A stretch of 64,000 bases of DNA from Filomicrobium insigne (GTDB lineage: Bacteria; Pseudomonadota; Alphaproteobacteria; Rhizobiales; Hyphomicrobiaceae). Within the stretch, counting starts at the first letter, position 1; each line of letters opens with the position of its first letter. The stretch lies in contig NZ_FNJC01000002.1 in the NCBI RefSeq assembly GCF_900104305.1, positions 496,001-560,000 on the forward strand, read 5' to 3'. Position numbers and translations under genes: made by a program. Under the pieces are notes generated by a model, which saw only the letters and a list, made by a program, of their open reading frames with translations, did no database searches and had not been told where the DNA came from. This document shows positions 50,272-59,520 of this stretch, one piece after another.

Positions 50272-51159
50272 TCAGGACGCGCTTGCTTCCTGCCCTGCAA
50301 TCTTGTCCTGCGTCTTCGTATTGAAGTCATCAGCATCGTGCCGCTCGTGGAGCTGGCTCGACAGGCTTCCGGAGATGCGGTTGACCTTACGTCCGCGCGT
50401 CACGGCCGGGCGCTCAAAGATTGCATCAGCCCAACGCATCACGTTTTTGTACTCATGGACCGATAAGAACTCGGCTCCATCGTAGAGCCAGCCCTTCACA
50501 AGTCCGCCGTACCATGGAAACACCGCGATATCGGCAATCGTATAATTGTCGCCGGCAAGGTACGGGCTTTCGCCGAGGCGGCGGTCGAGCACATCCAGCT
50601 GACGCTTCGTTTCCATGGCGAAGCGGTCGATGGCGTACTCAATCTTGATGGGTGCATACGCGTAAAAGTGACCGAAGCCGCCGCCAAGATAAGGCGCGCT
50701 CCCCATCTGCCAGAACAGCCAGGACAGGCATTCCGTTCGCTCGCGCAGCTCTGTCGGTAAAAACGCACCGAACTTCTCCGCGAGATAAAGCAAGATGGCA
50801 CCGGACTCGAAAACACGAATAGGCTCCGGACCCGAGCGATCCATCAACGCCGGAATTTTCGAGTTCGGATTGACCTCAACGAACCCGCTTCCAAATTGCT
50901 CGCCGTCACCGATCCGAATGAGCCACGCGTCATATTCAGCACCGCTGTGGCCGAGCGCGAGCAACTCCTCCAGCATGATTGTGATCTTCTGGCCGTTCGG
51001 TGTTGCCTGCGAGTAGAGCTGAAGCGGATGCCGCCCGACAGGCAGCGCCTTCTCATGCGTCGGTCCAGCGATCGGCCGATTGGTGCTTGCGAACTTGCCG
51101 CCATTTGGCTTGTTCCAGGTCCAGACCTTCGGAGGTACATATTCGGGAGCGTTTGCCAT
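50272..51159 (-). CDS. yghU: YghU-type glutathione S-transferase
   Basis: A 295-residue GST of the Nu/YghU class, read from ATG 51159 (MANAPEYVPPKVW). The thioredoxin-like N-terminal domain has SQATPNGQKITIMLEEL and the cis-Pro NPNSKIPAL, followed by ESGAILLYLAE. The all-helical C-terminal domain follows (FGHFYAYAPIKIEYA, NYTIADIAVFPW). YghU in E. coli has disulfide-bond reductase activity with glutathione. Divergent from a TetR gene, which likely controls it. Confidence 0.92.
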   Translation of the reverse strand: MANAPEYVPPKVWTWNKPNGGKFASTNRPIAGPTHEKALPVGRHPLQLYSQATPNGQKITIMLEELLALGHSGAEYDAWLIRIGDGEQFGSGFVEVNPNSKIPALMDRSGPEPIRVFESGAILLYLAEKFGAFLPTELRERTECLSWLFWQMGSAPYLGGGFGHFYAYAPIKIEYAIDRFAMETKRQLDVLDRRLGESPYLAGDNYTIADIAVFPWYGGLVKGWLYDGAEFLSVHEYKNVMRWADAIFERPAVTRGRKVNRISGSLSSQLHERHDADDFNTKTQDKIAGQEASAS

Positions 51160-51192
51160 GGTTCGCTTCTTTTGAGCCGCCTGTAGCTTGTG

Positions 51193-51214
51193 TTTTAGTT
51201 CTATCGTTCTAAAA
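51193..51214. promoter_or_regulatory. Candidate TetR operator between GST and TetR genes
   Basis: TTTTAG and CTAAAA are mirror arms around a 10-base centre, with further GTTC/GTTC similarity inside. It lies 34 bases upstream of the GST start and 60 bases before the TetR start, as expected for a shared operator. Confidence 0.5.
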
Positions 51215-51273
51215 TGCAATGCAACGAGCCTTCTGACAAGACTCTGATAGCGCAAATGTGAGCAGGCGACGAA

Positions 51274-51861
51274 ATGGCAAGACCGCGACAGTTTGACGAA
51301 GAGGCTGTCCTCGACGCGGCAACCGAATGTTTCTGGAGCCGGGGCTATGAAGCAACCTCGGTCCGCGATCTGATCGAGACCACGGGCTTGACCGGCGCAA
51401 GCCTTTACAATGCATTCGGCGACAAACGCGCGCTCTATCAGAAAGCGCTCGATTACTACATCGAGGACAGCATTGCAGACCGGATACAGCGTTGCGAAGC
51501 TCTGCCGCCGCGCGAGGCGATCGGCGCATTCTTTGAAGAAGTATTGAAGCGCTCACTGAGCGACCGTCAGCATAAGGGATGCATGGTCGTGAACGCAGCC
51601 CTCGAAGTCGCCCCACACGATCCGGAATTCCGCAAAGTCGTCGCCACAGCCATGAAACGCGTCGAAACCTTCTTTCTCGACTGTGTGAAAGCCGGCCAGG
51701 CAAGCGGCACGATTACACGGTCAATCGAGGCCGACGATCTCGCAAGGCACCTCCTCGGCGTCCTGATGGGTATTCGCGTTCTCGCCCGCGCCCGCCCCGA
51801 ACGCGCCCTCCTCGAAGGCGTCCTAGCCCCAACCCTCGCGTTGTTGGCTCCCCGCGACTGA
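51274..51861 (+). CDS. TetR/AcrR family repressor
   Basis: A 195-residue regulator. The N-terminal HTH (EEAVLDAATECFWSRGYEA, TSVRDLIETTGLTGASLYNAFGDKRALY) is of the TetR type. The C-terminal ligand domain has GCMVVNAALEVAPHDPEF, as in TetR_C_16-like electrophile sensors. Divergent from yghU-like GST, so it probably represses itself and the GST gene. Confidence 0.92.
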   Translation: MARPRQFDEEAVLDAATECFWSRGYEATSVRDLIETTGLTGASLYNAFGDKRALYQKALDYYIEDSIADRIQRCEALPPREAIGAFFEEVLKRSLSDRQHKGCMVVNAALEVAPHDPEFRKVVATAMKRVETFFLDCVKAGQASGTITRSIEADDLARHLLGVLMGIRVLARARPERALLEGVLAPTLALLAPRD

Positions 51862-51907
51862 AGCGGAAGGACCTCCCGTCATTGCTCGGCCACCCGAGGG
51901 GCAGCCA

Positions 51908-52657
51908 TTACCCCGGCGTTGTAACGACCAACGGGCCGTTTCGTGTCACGACGATGGTGTGTTCGTACTGAACTGTCGGGGCCCGGGGATTGCTGTAAAG
52001 CGTCCAGTCATCATCACCGTCTTCGGCCCATTCGGCACCCAAGGACAGGAACGGCTCGACCGTGAACACAAGCCCGTCACCCATGATACGACGCTCGGAA
52101 GGGTTCGGCCACGTTGCGATCTCCGTCGGCTCTTCATGCAACGACAGGCCGACGCCGTGGCTCGCAAGGTTCCTCACGAGGGTGTACCGGTTCTTGCGTG
52201 CAAAATTGCCAATGGCTTGCCCAATCCCAGCGATCGGTTTGCCGGTTCCCACCTGCCGCAACCCCGTCCACATGGCCCGTCGCCCGTCTCGGCACAGACG
52301 TTCAATTGAGCGCGTAACGGGCGGCACGGCAAAGGAGGCACCGGTGTCTGCATAGAAGCCGCCCTTTTCAGCGGAAACGTCTATGTTGACGAGATCACCT
52401 TCCGCGATACGGCGCGGCCCCGGGATACCGTGGGCGATCTCCTCGTTCACGCTGATGCAGGTCGCTCCCGGAAATGCGTAGTCGAGTTCCGGAGCTGACC
52501 GTGCACCCTCAACGTCCAACAGACGACGGCCAATTTGATCAAGCTCAGCCGTCGTCATGCCTGGCTCTATAGCCTTGCCCATGGCCTCAAGCGTATTGGC
52601 TACGATACGTCCAATCTCCTTGAGCAGCTCCAAGCTGTCGTCGTCTGAAATGGTCAA
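51908..52657 (-). CDS. map: Methionine aminopeptidase, type I
   Basis: A 249-residue metallopeptidase that removes N-terminal Met from nascent proteins. The pita-bread fold ligands are seen in NIDVSAEKGGFYADTGASF (Asp/Asp), NLASHGVGLSLHEEP (His), FTVEPFLS (Glu) and VQYEHTIVV (Glu). Length normal. It could be a second Map if another copy exists elsewhere. Confidence 0.92.
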   Translation of the reverse strand: MTISDDDSLELLKEIGRIVANTLEAMGKAIEPGMTTAELDQIGRRLLDVEGARSAPELDYAFPGATCISVNEEIAHGIPGPRRIAEGDLVNIDVSAEKGGFYADTGASFAVPPVTRSIERLCRDGRRAMWTGLRQVGTGKPIAGIGQAIGNFARKNRYTLVRNLASHGVGLSLHEEPTEIATWPNPSERRIMGDGLVFTVEPFLSLGAEWAEDGDDDWTLYSNPRAPTVQYEHTIVVTRNGPLVVTTPG

Positions 52658-52745
52658 GTCTCTAGTCCTGTGAGCCTACGCAAGATATCTCCCCGCACAA
52701 CCCGTCGAAGATGCGCGCGCGATGAATTCCAAGCTCAAAGAGTAT

Positions 52746-52832
52746 TGGTGCGGACGGCGGGAGTCGAACCCGCACGGCGGTTAAGCCTCAGGATTTTAAG
52801 TCCTGTGTGTCTACCAGTTCCACCACGTCCGC
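52746..52832 (-). tRNA. tRNA-Leu (anticodon UAA)
   Basis: On the minus strand the acceptor strands GCGGACG/CGTCCGC, anticodon stem-loop CAGGA-CTTAAAA-TCCTG (anticodon TAA), a long variable arm and GGTTCGACTCCCGC T-arm are all present. The encoded CCA is at 52748-52746 (mature body 52749-52832). Confidence 0.97.
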
Positions 52833-52915
52833 TAAGCTCGGCACGCAAAGCCGAAGCGTTATCCGATACTCATCCTGCGCCACCGACACAAGAGTGTCCG
52901 CGAGAGCCGCGCAAA

Positions 52916-53677
52916 CTATACCGTTGACTTACGTTCGTCGACATCCTTCGTGCCGCCATAAAGCACCGCCGCGTGCAACAGCAGATAAAGCAGCGTCGCG
53001 TTGAGCACGTGCCACATGAAATGCGTCCCCACCCGTCCGTAGCCTTGCAGATACGTCGAAGCGCAAAGCGAGCGATCCACCGACCTCAAAGTGAGGGAAA
53101 GGGCGAAAACGACACCGCCGAAAAAGATCGGCCGCCAAGCTGGATGACGCTTCCAGGCCAAAGCCAGACCAAGCGCCAGCAACGCCACGAGAGCCGGCAG
53201 ATACCCCACCGAAGCGCTCCAACACGGACCGTTGCCACACCGTAGCGTCAGCGTCTGCCAGATAATCCCGGCAAACAGCGCCATGCCCAGCAGAGACAAG
53301 AACCAGTTCAACCGGAAAAAGCGATTCAGAACGTAGCCGAAGTAGAGCAGCATAAAGAGGCCGATCGGCGCGGTATCGGAGATCGCAGACCAGCGGTTCG
53401 CCAGCGTGTGGAACAGAAAACTTCCTGTTCCGATGACGAACACAAGAACGATCAGCACCAGATCGACAATGCGGCGCTGTCCACCGGCCCCACGGAGCCA
53501 CAGAAAGAGCGCCGCTAAAGCCGCCACATAGAACGCACCATTCGTGACGGCATTAATGGGCTCAGCCCAGAACTGCGCGTCACTTCCGCGCTCACAATAC
53601 GAAAAGATCGACTGATGCCAATGTCCCGGCGGGACCGCATCATCAAGCGCGCGCGCAAGTGTCTCGATCGCGTCCAT
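52916..53677 (-). CDS. Ceramidase-family seven-TM membrane protein
   Basis: A 253-residue, seven-TM protein of the alkaline ceramidase (CREST) family. The family N-terminal motif is YCERG (SYCERGSDAQFWAEPINAVTN). Zinc ligands by alignment to ACER3 are H90 (GSFLFHTLANRW), H219 and H223 (GTHFMWHVLN), with D101 (SAISDT) as the conserved Asp. If active, it would hydrolyse ceramide or a related amide. Some alphaproteobacteria make sphingolipids, but no ceramide synthesis gene is in the window. Confidence 0.88.
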   Translation of the reverse strand: MDAIETLARALDDAVPPGHWHQSIFSYCERGSDAQFWAEPINAVTNGAFYVAALAALFLWLRGAGGQRRIVDLVLIVLVFVIGTGSFLFHTLANRWSAISDTAPIGLFMLLYFGYVLNRFFRLNWFLSLLGMALFAGIIWQTLTLRCGNGPCWSASVGYLPALVALLALGLALAWKRHPAWRPIFFGGVVFALSLTLRSVDRSLCASTYLQGYGRVGTHFMWHVLNATLLYLLLHAAVLYGGTKDVDERKSTV

Positions 53678-53756
53678 ATCCGGTTCTTCGCTTGCCCCTC
53701 ACTTCGCACCTACGGCTGCAGCCGGCAACGAGCTGCCGCAGCCGAGGTTTCGTAGG

Positions 53757-55550
53757 CTAGTTCGCCTTCGGCGGCACTGCGACGCGAAGTGAAAGCTCAC
53801 GGAGTTGCTTGGAATCCACGTCGCCCGGAGCACCCATCAACAGATCTTGCGCCTGCTGGTTCATTGGGAACAACGAGACTTCACGCAGATTCTTCGCGTC
53901 AACCAATAGCATCACCATGCGATCGACACCCGCGGCCATGCCACCGTGCGGAGGCGCACCGTACTGGAACGCACGATAAAGACCGCCGAATCGCTCCTCG
54001 ACGACTTCCGGCCCCAGCCCCGCGATGGAGAACGCCTTGACCATCGCCGCAGGCAGATGGTTGCGGATGCCGCCGGACGCGATCTCAAAGCCGTTGCAGA
54101 CGATGTCGTACTGATAAGCCTTGAGCGCCAGCAGATCCTCGTCCGAGGTCGCCGCTTCCAGCGCCGCCAATCCACCCTGAGGCATCGAAAACGGGTTGTG
54201 CGAAAACTCGATCCGCTTTTCGTCTTCGTTCCACTCGTACATCGGGAAATCGACGATCCAGGCAAGGGCAAAGCGATCCTCATCGATCAGCTTCAACTCC
54301 TGACCGATCCGGTCTCTGGCTGCGCCCGCGAACTTGTAGAACTTCGACGGCGTGCCGGCAGCGAAAAACACCGCATCACCCGACTTCAAACCAAGCTGCA
54401 TGCGAATGGCTTCCGACCGTTCCGGTCCAATGTTCTTGCCGATCGGCCCGGCCGCTTCCTCGTCACGGTAGAAGATGTAGCCAAGGCCGGGTTGACCCTC
54501 GCCTTGCGCCCACGAATTCATCCGGTCACAGAACGCACGCGAGCCGCCCGTCGGCGCCGGAATAGCCCAAACGCGAACCTTCGGATCCTTCTCGATCATC
54601 CCCGCGAAGACTTTGAAACCAGAACCGCGGAAATGCTCCGTCACGTCCTGCATCTCGATCGGATTGCGCAAGTCGGGCTTGTCACTGCCGTATTTGGCGA
54701 TGGCGTCGTCGTACGCTATCCTCGGGAATGTCTCAGTGACCTTACGACCCTCAGCGAATTCCTCGAACACACCGCGGATGATCGGCTCCATCGTGGAGAA
54801 GATTTCTTCTTGCTCAACGAAGCTCATCTCGACGTCGAGCTGATAGAACTCGCCTGGGAGCCGGTCCGCGCGCGGGTCTTCATCGCGGAAACAGGGCGCA
54901 ATCTGGAAATACCGGTCGAAGCCCGAAACCATCAACAGCTGCTTGTAGATCTGCGGCGCCTGCGGAAGCGCGTAGAACTTGCCGACATGGAGACGCGACG
55001 GCACCAGGAAGTCGCGCGCCCCTTCCGGCGAAGAGGCTGTCAAAATAGGCGTTGAGAACTCGAAGAAACCGGCATCTTCCATGCGCCGCCGCATCGACTT
55101 GATGACAGCAAGACGGCGCATGATGTTTTCATGCAACGTCTCGCGGCGCAGATCGAGGAAGCGGTACTGCAAACGCAGGTCTTCGGGATAGTCCGGCTCA
55201 CCGAAAACCGGCACCGGAAGCTCCTTGGCTGCCGACAAAACTTCGATCTCGGTCGCATAAAGCTCGATCTCGCCGGTCGGTAGCTCGGCATTGACGGTTC
55301 CCTCTGGCCGTGCCCGCACGCGGGCGTCCACCCGAATAACCCATTCAGAGCGAACTGATTCGGCAACCTTGAACGCTGCGCTGTCAGGATCGGCGACAAC
55401 CTGCGTAAGCCCGTAGTGGTCACGCAAATCGATGAACAGCACGCCGCCGTGGTCGCGTACGCGGTGAACCCAGCCCGAAAGCCGCACATCAGCCCCGATA
55501 TCGGCGGCACGCAACGCGCCGCATGTATGCGTACGATAGCGATGTGTCAT
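53757..55550 (-). CDS. aspS: Aspartyl-tRNA synthetase
   Basis: A 597-residue bacterial-type class II synthetase from ATG 55550 ([14 protein letters not shown]); the open frame to 55661 adds 37 residues without homology. Order: OB-fold anticodon-binding domain ([20 protein letters not shown]), class II motif 2 ([16 protein letters not shown]), the GAD insertion domain, and motif 3 ([13 protein letters not shown]). Charges tRNA-Asp; alphaproteobacterial members may also charge tRNA-Asn. Confidence 0.97.
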   Translation of the reverse strand: MTHRYRTHTCGALRAADIGADVRLSGWVHRVRDHGGVLFIDLRDHYGLTQVVADPDSAAFKVAESVRSEWVIRVDARVRARPEGTVNAELPTGEIELYATEIEVLSAAKELPVPVFGEPDYPEDLRLQYRFLDLRRETLHENIMRRLAVIKSMRRRMEDAGFFEFSTPILTASSPEGARDFLVPSRLHVGKFYALPQAPQIYKQLLMVSGFDRYFQIAPCFRDEDPRADRLPGEFYQLDVEMSFVEQEEIFSTMEPIIRGVFEEFAEGRKVTETFPRIAYDDAIAKYGSDKPDLRNPIEMQDVTEHFRGSGFKVFAGMIEKDPKVRVWAIPAPTGGSRAFCDRMNSWAQGEGQPGLGYIFYRDEEAAGPIGKNIGPERSEAIRMQLGLKSGDAVFFAAGTPSKFYKFAGAARDRIGQELKLIDEDRFALAWIVDFPMYEWNEDEKRIEFSHNPFSMPQGGLAALEAATSDEDLLALKAYQYDIVCNGFEIASGGIRNHLPAAMVKAFSIAGLGPEVVEERFGGLYRAFQYGAPPHGGMAAGVDRMVMLLVDAKNLREVSLFPMNQQAQDLLMGAPGDVDSKQLRELSLRVAVPPKAN

Positions 55551-55776
55551 CGCTTGAAATTCCTCTAACTTGGTGGAATCCGCCTCAGCCTCTGAGGCGG
55601 CCTTGAACCCGGACCGCGACATGGTGTGTCGACACATGAAATCCGGCGCGGAACAGCGCATGTAGGTGGCCGAAAGTCAAGGCCGATGGAGGCTCTTAAC
55701 TGAAACCCATCCCCGTGGGAAAATAACGCGTTCAGCCCGCGACAAACCGATTTCCTTGGTATATATGCCACATTGC

Positions 55777-56946
55777 ATGAAACTCATCACGACGCCCTCC
55801 GCCCTTCACGAACTCTGCCACACGCTCTCGTCCGCCGATTTCATCACGGTCGACACGGAATTTATGCGTGAACAGACCTATTGGCCCAAGCTGTGCCTGA
55901 TTCAGGTCGCCAGCGACGATGTCGAGGCGATCATTGATCCGTTGGCGCCGGACTTGGATCTGACGCCGCTCTGGTCGCTTATGACCGACAGCAAGATCAT
56001 GAAGGTTTTTCATGCGGCGCGTCAGGACATCGAGATTGTCCACATCGCGGCTGGCCGCGTGCCGAGCCCTGTGTTTGATACGCAGGTCGCTGCCATGGTC
56101 TGTGGCTTCGGAGAATCAATCAGCTACATCAACCTGACCAAGAAGATTACCGGCGCTGACCTCGACAAATCCTCGCGCTTCACCGATTGGTCTCGACGGC
56201 CACTCAGCGAAAAACAGCTTAACTACGCTCTTGGAGACGTCACGCACCTGCGGGATATCTATCGGCATCTGAAAAACGAGCTTGAGACGACAGGCAGGGC
56301 GTCTTGGCTGGATGAGGAAATGGGGACCCTCACCGCTTCCGAAACCTATGAGCAGAACCCGGAAACCGCTTGGCGGCGCCTAAAACTCAAGGTCCGTAAC
56401 CGCAAGGCCCTGGGCGTGTTGATGGAGCTTGCCGCGTGGCGCGAAACCGCGGCCCAAAACCAGGACGTTCCCCGCCAACGGATTATGCGCGATGACGCGC
56501 TTTACGATATCGCCAACCAATCGCCGACGTCGGTAGAACAACTCTCGGGATTGCGCTCACTCTCCGATGGGTTCGCGCGATCGGCCCGCGCCAAGGAGAT
56601 CGTCGCAGCCGTTCGTCGCGGCCTCGATCGCGATCCGTCGACCGTACCGCCACTAAGTCAGGGGCAACCCCTGTCGGCGGAAGCGACGGCCACACTCGAA
56701 CTCCTAAAAGTTCTATTGAAATCGGCTGCTGCGCGTCATCGCGTGGCCCCACGCCTCATCGCAGATGCCAGCGACCTGGAACGACTTGCGCGCGAAAACG
56801 AGCCTGACGTAGCGGCGTTGACGGGCTGGCGTCGTCAGCTTTTCGGTGAAGACGCCCTGCGATTGAAGAACGGCGAACTGGCTCTAACCCTGAAGGCCGG
56901 AGACGTGCGCATCGTGACCACCAACGATATCCGCGTTGAAACCTGA
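55777..56946 (+). CDS. rnd: Ribonuclease D
   Basis: A 389-residue 3'-5' exoribonuclease of the DEDD family that trims tRNA precursors. The start at 55777 (MKLITTPSA) is preferred by family alignment; 55765 is possible. Exo motifs are VDTEFMREQ (motif I), VFHAARQDIE (II) and YALGDVTHLRDIY (III). One HRDC domain follows (about 215-300, AAWRETAAQNQDVPRQRIM). Divergent from aspS, as in related genomes. Confidence 0.94.
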   Translation: MKLITTPSALHELCHTLSSADFITVDTEFMREQTYWPKLCLIQVASDDVEAIIDPLAPDLDLTPLWSLMTDSKIMKVFHAARQDIEIVHIAAGRVPSPVFDTQVAAMVCGFGESISYINLTKKITGADLDKSSRFTDWSRRPLSEKQLNYALGDVTHLRDIYRHLKNELETTGRASWLDEEMGTLTASETYEQNPETAWRRLKLKVRNRKALGVLMELAAWRETAAQNQDVPRQRIMRDDALYDIANQSPTSVEQLSGLRSLSDGFARSARAKEIVAAVRRGLDRDPSTVPPLSQGQPLSAEATATLELLKVLLKSAAARHRVAPRLIADASDLERLARENEPDVAALTGWRRQLFGEDALRLKNGELALTLKAGDVRIVTTNDIRVET

Positions 56947-56959
56947 CACCACCGGTGTA

Positions 56960-57865
56960 TTAGCGCGGCCCTGGATCGTAGCGATGCTTCTGCCGCCAGA
57001 CCGTGAAGAAATAGCTTAGCTCGTCATCGATCTCATTCGGGAGCACGATGCGTACCGTCACCATTTGATCGCCCGTATGACCGGTCTGACGGTTCTTTAC
57101 ACCCTTCCCCTTGAGACGAAATACCCGTCCGCCTGACGTACCCTTAGGCAACGTGAGCTGAACGCGGCCATTAATGGTGGCGACTTCGATTTTGCCCCCC
57201 AAAACAGCCTCGTCGATCGTAATCGGAACGTCGATGTGAATATCATCGTCAACACGCCGGAATCGTGTGTGCGGCCGAACCTTGATTTCCACCAGCGCGT
57301 CGCCCGGCTGACCGCCCCCAAGGCCTGGACCGCCTTTGCCCTTTAGGCGCAGAACCTGGCCATCGTGAACCCCTTCAGGCACCGTCAGATCCAGGACGCC
57401 GCCCTCCGGCATAGTTACTCGCTTTTTGACGCCGGTTATCGCCTCGACGAACTCGACATCAAGGGTATAGCGAACATCGGCACCACGCTTGGTAAAGCCG
57501 CCACCAGCGCCGGCATTACGGCGTCCGGAAAACATCTCGTCAAAAATGTCACCGAAACCAAACCCGCCAGCGAACCCGGACCCAGCGCTCGCACCTTGCG
57601 CCCCGCTGTATTGCGGATGCTGAAACCCGCGCCGAGGCTCGCCCTGTGCATTGATTTGTCCGGTATCATATAGCTTCCGCTTTGGCGGGTCCCCGAGGAT
57701 TTCATAGGCAGCCGAGACCTGCCGGAAACGGTCGGACGCCGTCTGATCCTGTGGATTAAGGTCGGGATGCAGCTCTTTCGCGAGCTTGCGGAAGGCACGG
57801 CGAATATCCTCGTCCGAAGCGTTCCTTTCAACGCCCAGAACCTCATACGGATCTATCACCGTCAT
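56960..57865 (-). CDS. CbpA-like DnaJ co-chaperone
   Basis: A 301-residue type II DnaJ protein. N-terminal J domain (YEVLGVERNASDEDIRRAFR, HPD in LHPDLNP), a Gly/Phe-rich linker (about 75-125) and a C-terminal substrate domain (VEFVEAITGVKKRV, IDVPITIDEAVLGG). The Cys-rich zinc finger of DnaJ is absent, as in CbpA. Convergent with rnd. Confidence 0.93.
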   Translation of the reverse strand: MTVIDPYEVLGVERNASDEDIRRAFRKLAKELHPDLNPQDQTASDRFRQVSAAYEILGDPPKRKLYDTGQINAQGEPRRGFQHPQYSGAQGASAGSGFAGGFGFGDIFDEMFSGRRNAGAGGGFTKRGADVRYTLDVEFVEAITGVKKRVTMPEGGVLDLTVPEGVHDGQVLRLKGKGGPGLGGGQPGDALVEIKVRPHTRFRRVDDDIHIDVPITIDEAVLGGKIEVATINGRVQLTLPKGTSGGRVFRLKGKGVKNRQTGHTGDQMVTVRIVLPNEIDDELSYFFTVWRQKHRYDPGPR

Positions 57866-57984
57866 CTAACGTGCCCCGAAACGATCAAGTCGGCATTGCC
57901 TCAATGTAACAACAATTGTGGCGGACCTGCGCTTAACATCTACCAGCGAGCCGCAATGCAATCAGTCCACACACATTTCTGAGG

Positions 57985-59520
57985 CTAGACGATACGCACT
58001 TCTGGCTTACGCGCGACAAGTTCGGCCAAAGTCGCAAACCGCCGACGCAACCGCTCGCCATCAAGAGCAGCTCGCGCACGCGGAATTGACAGGACCAAAG
58101 AGTCGCCGTTGTACGACAGAGGCGTATGACAAACAATTCCCGGCATGCCCGCCGACATCATATGTGCAACGCGAATTGCCGCGCCGAGCACCCGGGCGCG
58201 CAAAAGCGAACGCCGGCTGGCGGCAGCTTTGAGCCGTCCGGACAGTTGATCGTTACCCCCGGTTGATTGCCCTGCGTGCCGGAAATAAACGGCAAGTGCC
58301 AGGAAAATACGCCCTGGATGATCGATGCCGCTCAACGCAGCATGCGCCACCACGTTGAGGCTCTGTTCTCCGCGATAATCGGGATGCGCACGCCAACCGA
58401 TGTCCGACAAGAGGCATGCGGCACAGCGTAAGCGGCGTTCCTCAGGTGTTTCATCAAAACCCGGTCCCTCGAATAGCGGGTCCGTCCAGCTGCAAAGCTC
58501 CTGTGCATGCTCCGCCGAGCGGGAGCGCAATTTCGCGTAGTCCTGGCAAAAACTCAGAAGCGGGTCTCGGGCCATCTCCGCTGCCGACAGAAGATTGTAG
58601 ATGTAGCCCTCACGCACGCCGAAAACGGAGATCTGTACCTTTTGTGGAGCCAGCCGCACTAAGAGGCGCTCAAGAACAGCCGCCCCCATGGGAAGCACCT
58701 CACGCCGCGCTTTGGCCACCTCTGAAATGCCGCGCAGACTGGTGAGTTTCTTCGCCTTGCGGATCATCCCGGCGTAGTCGATCAGTTCCTGGGTGGGGAC
58801 CACATAACCGTGCATGACATGGAGGGGATAATCGATCTGCGCCATATGCATGGCAGCAATCGCGCGCCAGGTGCCGCCCACCGCATAGAATGTACGGTCC
58901 CGACCCTCCGGGAGCCAGTCGACACGATCGAGCTGTTCATCGATCAGACTCATGGCCTTGTCGATTTTGTTGCCCGTTGCGTCGATCAAACGCAGACCGC
59001 CGAGCGGTAATGTCGTCGCTCGGCGAAAGTCATTATCTCGCAGATCGATAAGTTCGAGGCTGCCACCGCCCAGGTCGCCAACGATACCATCAGGGTTGGA
59101 AATCCCCATGACGATACCCTGAGCGGCAAGCCGTGCTTCTTCTTCACCTGTAAGCACGCGAATAGGCGCGCCACATACGCTTTCACCCTCGTCGATAAAT
59201 GCAGCGCCATTTTCCGCTTCACGAGCTGCAGCCGTAGCAAACACCTGCAACGACTTGACCTTGAGAACGTCGGCAAGCGCGCGGAATCGCGCAAGGGCCC
59301 GGATAGCACGTTGGACAGCCTCGTCACCTAACCGACCCGTCGTCGCAACATTCCGTCCAAGACCGCACAGCACCTTCTCGTTGAACATCACGACTGGTGC
59401 GCGTGAAGCCCCCTCATAGACAACCAGCCGAACGGAGTTCGAACCGATATCGATCACAGCGAGAGGGGATAGATTCGAAGACCGACGCCGATCCTCGAAC
59501 AACTGCTTCACCAGCGTCAC
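57985..59520 (-). CDS. ppx: Exopolyphosphatase / pppGpp phosphohydrolase
   Basis: A 511-residue Ppx/GppA family protein. Actin-like motifs are [16 protein letters not shown] (phosphate 1), [10 protein letters not shown] (phosphate 2) and [13 protein letters not shown]-terminal HD-like helical region follows (about 330-511). It degrades polyphosphate or pppGpp. Its start overlaps the ppk1 stop by four bases, so polyphosphate synthesis and breakdown are co-expressed. Confidence 0.95.
   Translation of the reverse strand: MTLVKQLFEDRRRSSNLSPLAVIDIGSNSVRLVVYEGASRAPVVMFNEKVLCGLGRNVATTGRLGDEAVQRAIRALARFRALADVLKVKSLQVFATAAAREAENGAAFIDEGESVCGAPIRVLTGEEEARLAAQGIVMGISNPDGIVGDLGGGSLELIDLRDNDFRRATTLPLGGLRLIDATGNKIDKAMSLIDEQLDRVDWLPEGRDRTFYAVGGTWRAIAAMHMAQIDYPLHVMHGYVVPTQELIDYAGMIRKAKKLTSLRGISEVAKARREVLPMGAAVLERLLVRLAPQKVQISVFGVREGYIYNLLSAAEMARDPLLSFCQDYAKLRSRSAEHAQELCSWTDPLFEGPGFDETPEERRLRCAACLLSDIGWRAHPDYRGEQSLNVVAHAALSGIDHPGRIFLALAVYFRHAGQSTGGNDQLSGRLKAAASRRSLLRARVLGAAIRVAHMMSAGMPGIVCHTPLSYNGDSLVLSIPRARAALDGERLRRRFATLAELVARKPEVRIV

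Noticed and set aside
53946-55055. 369-codon plus-strand open frame
   Set aside because: Antisense to aspS, which has complete class II synthetase motifs; no family match on the plus strand.
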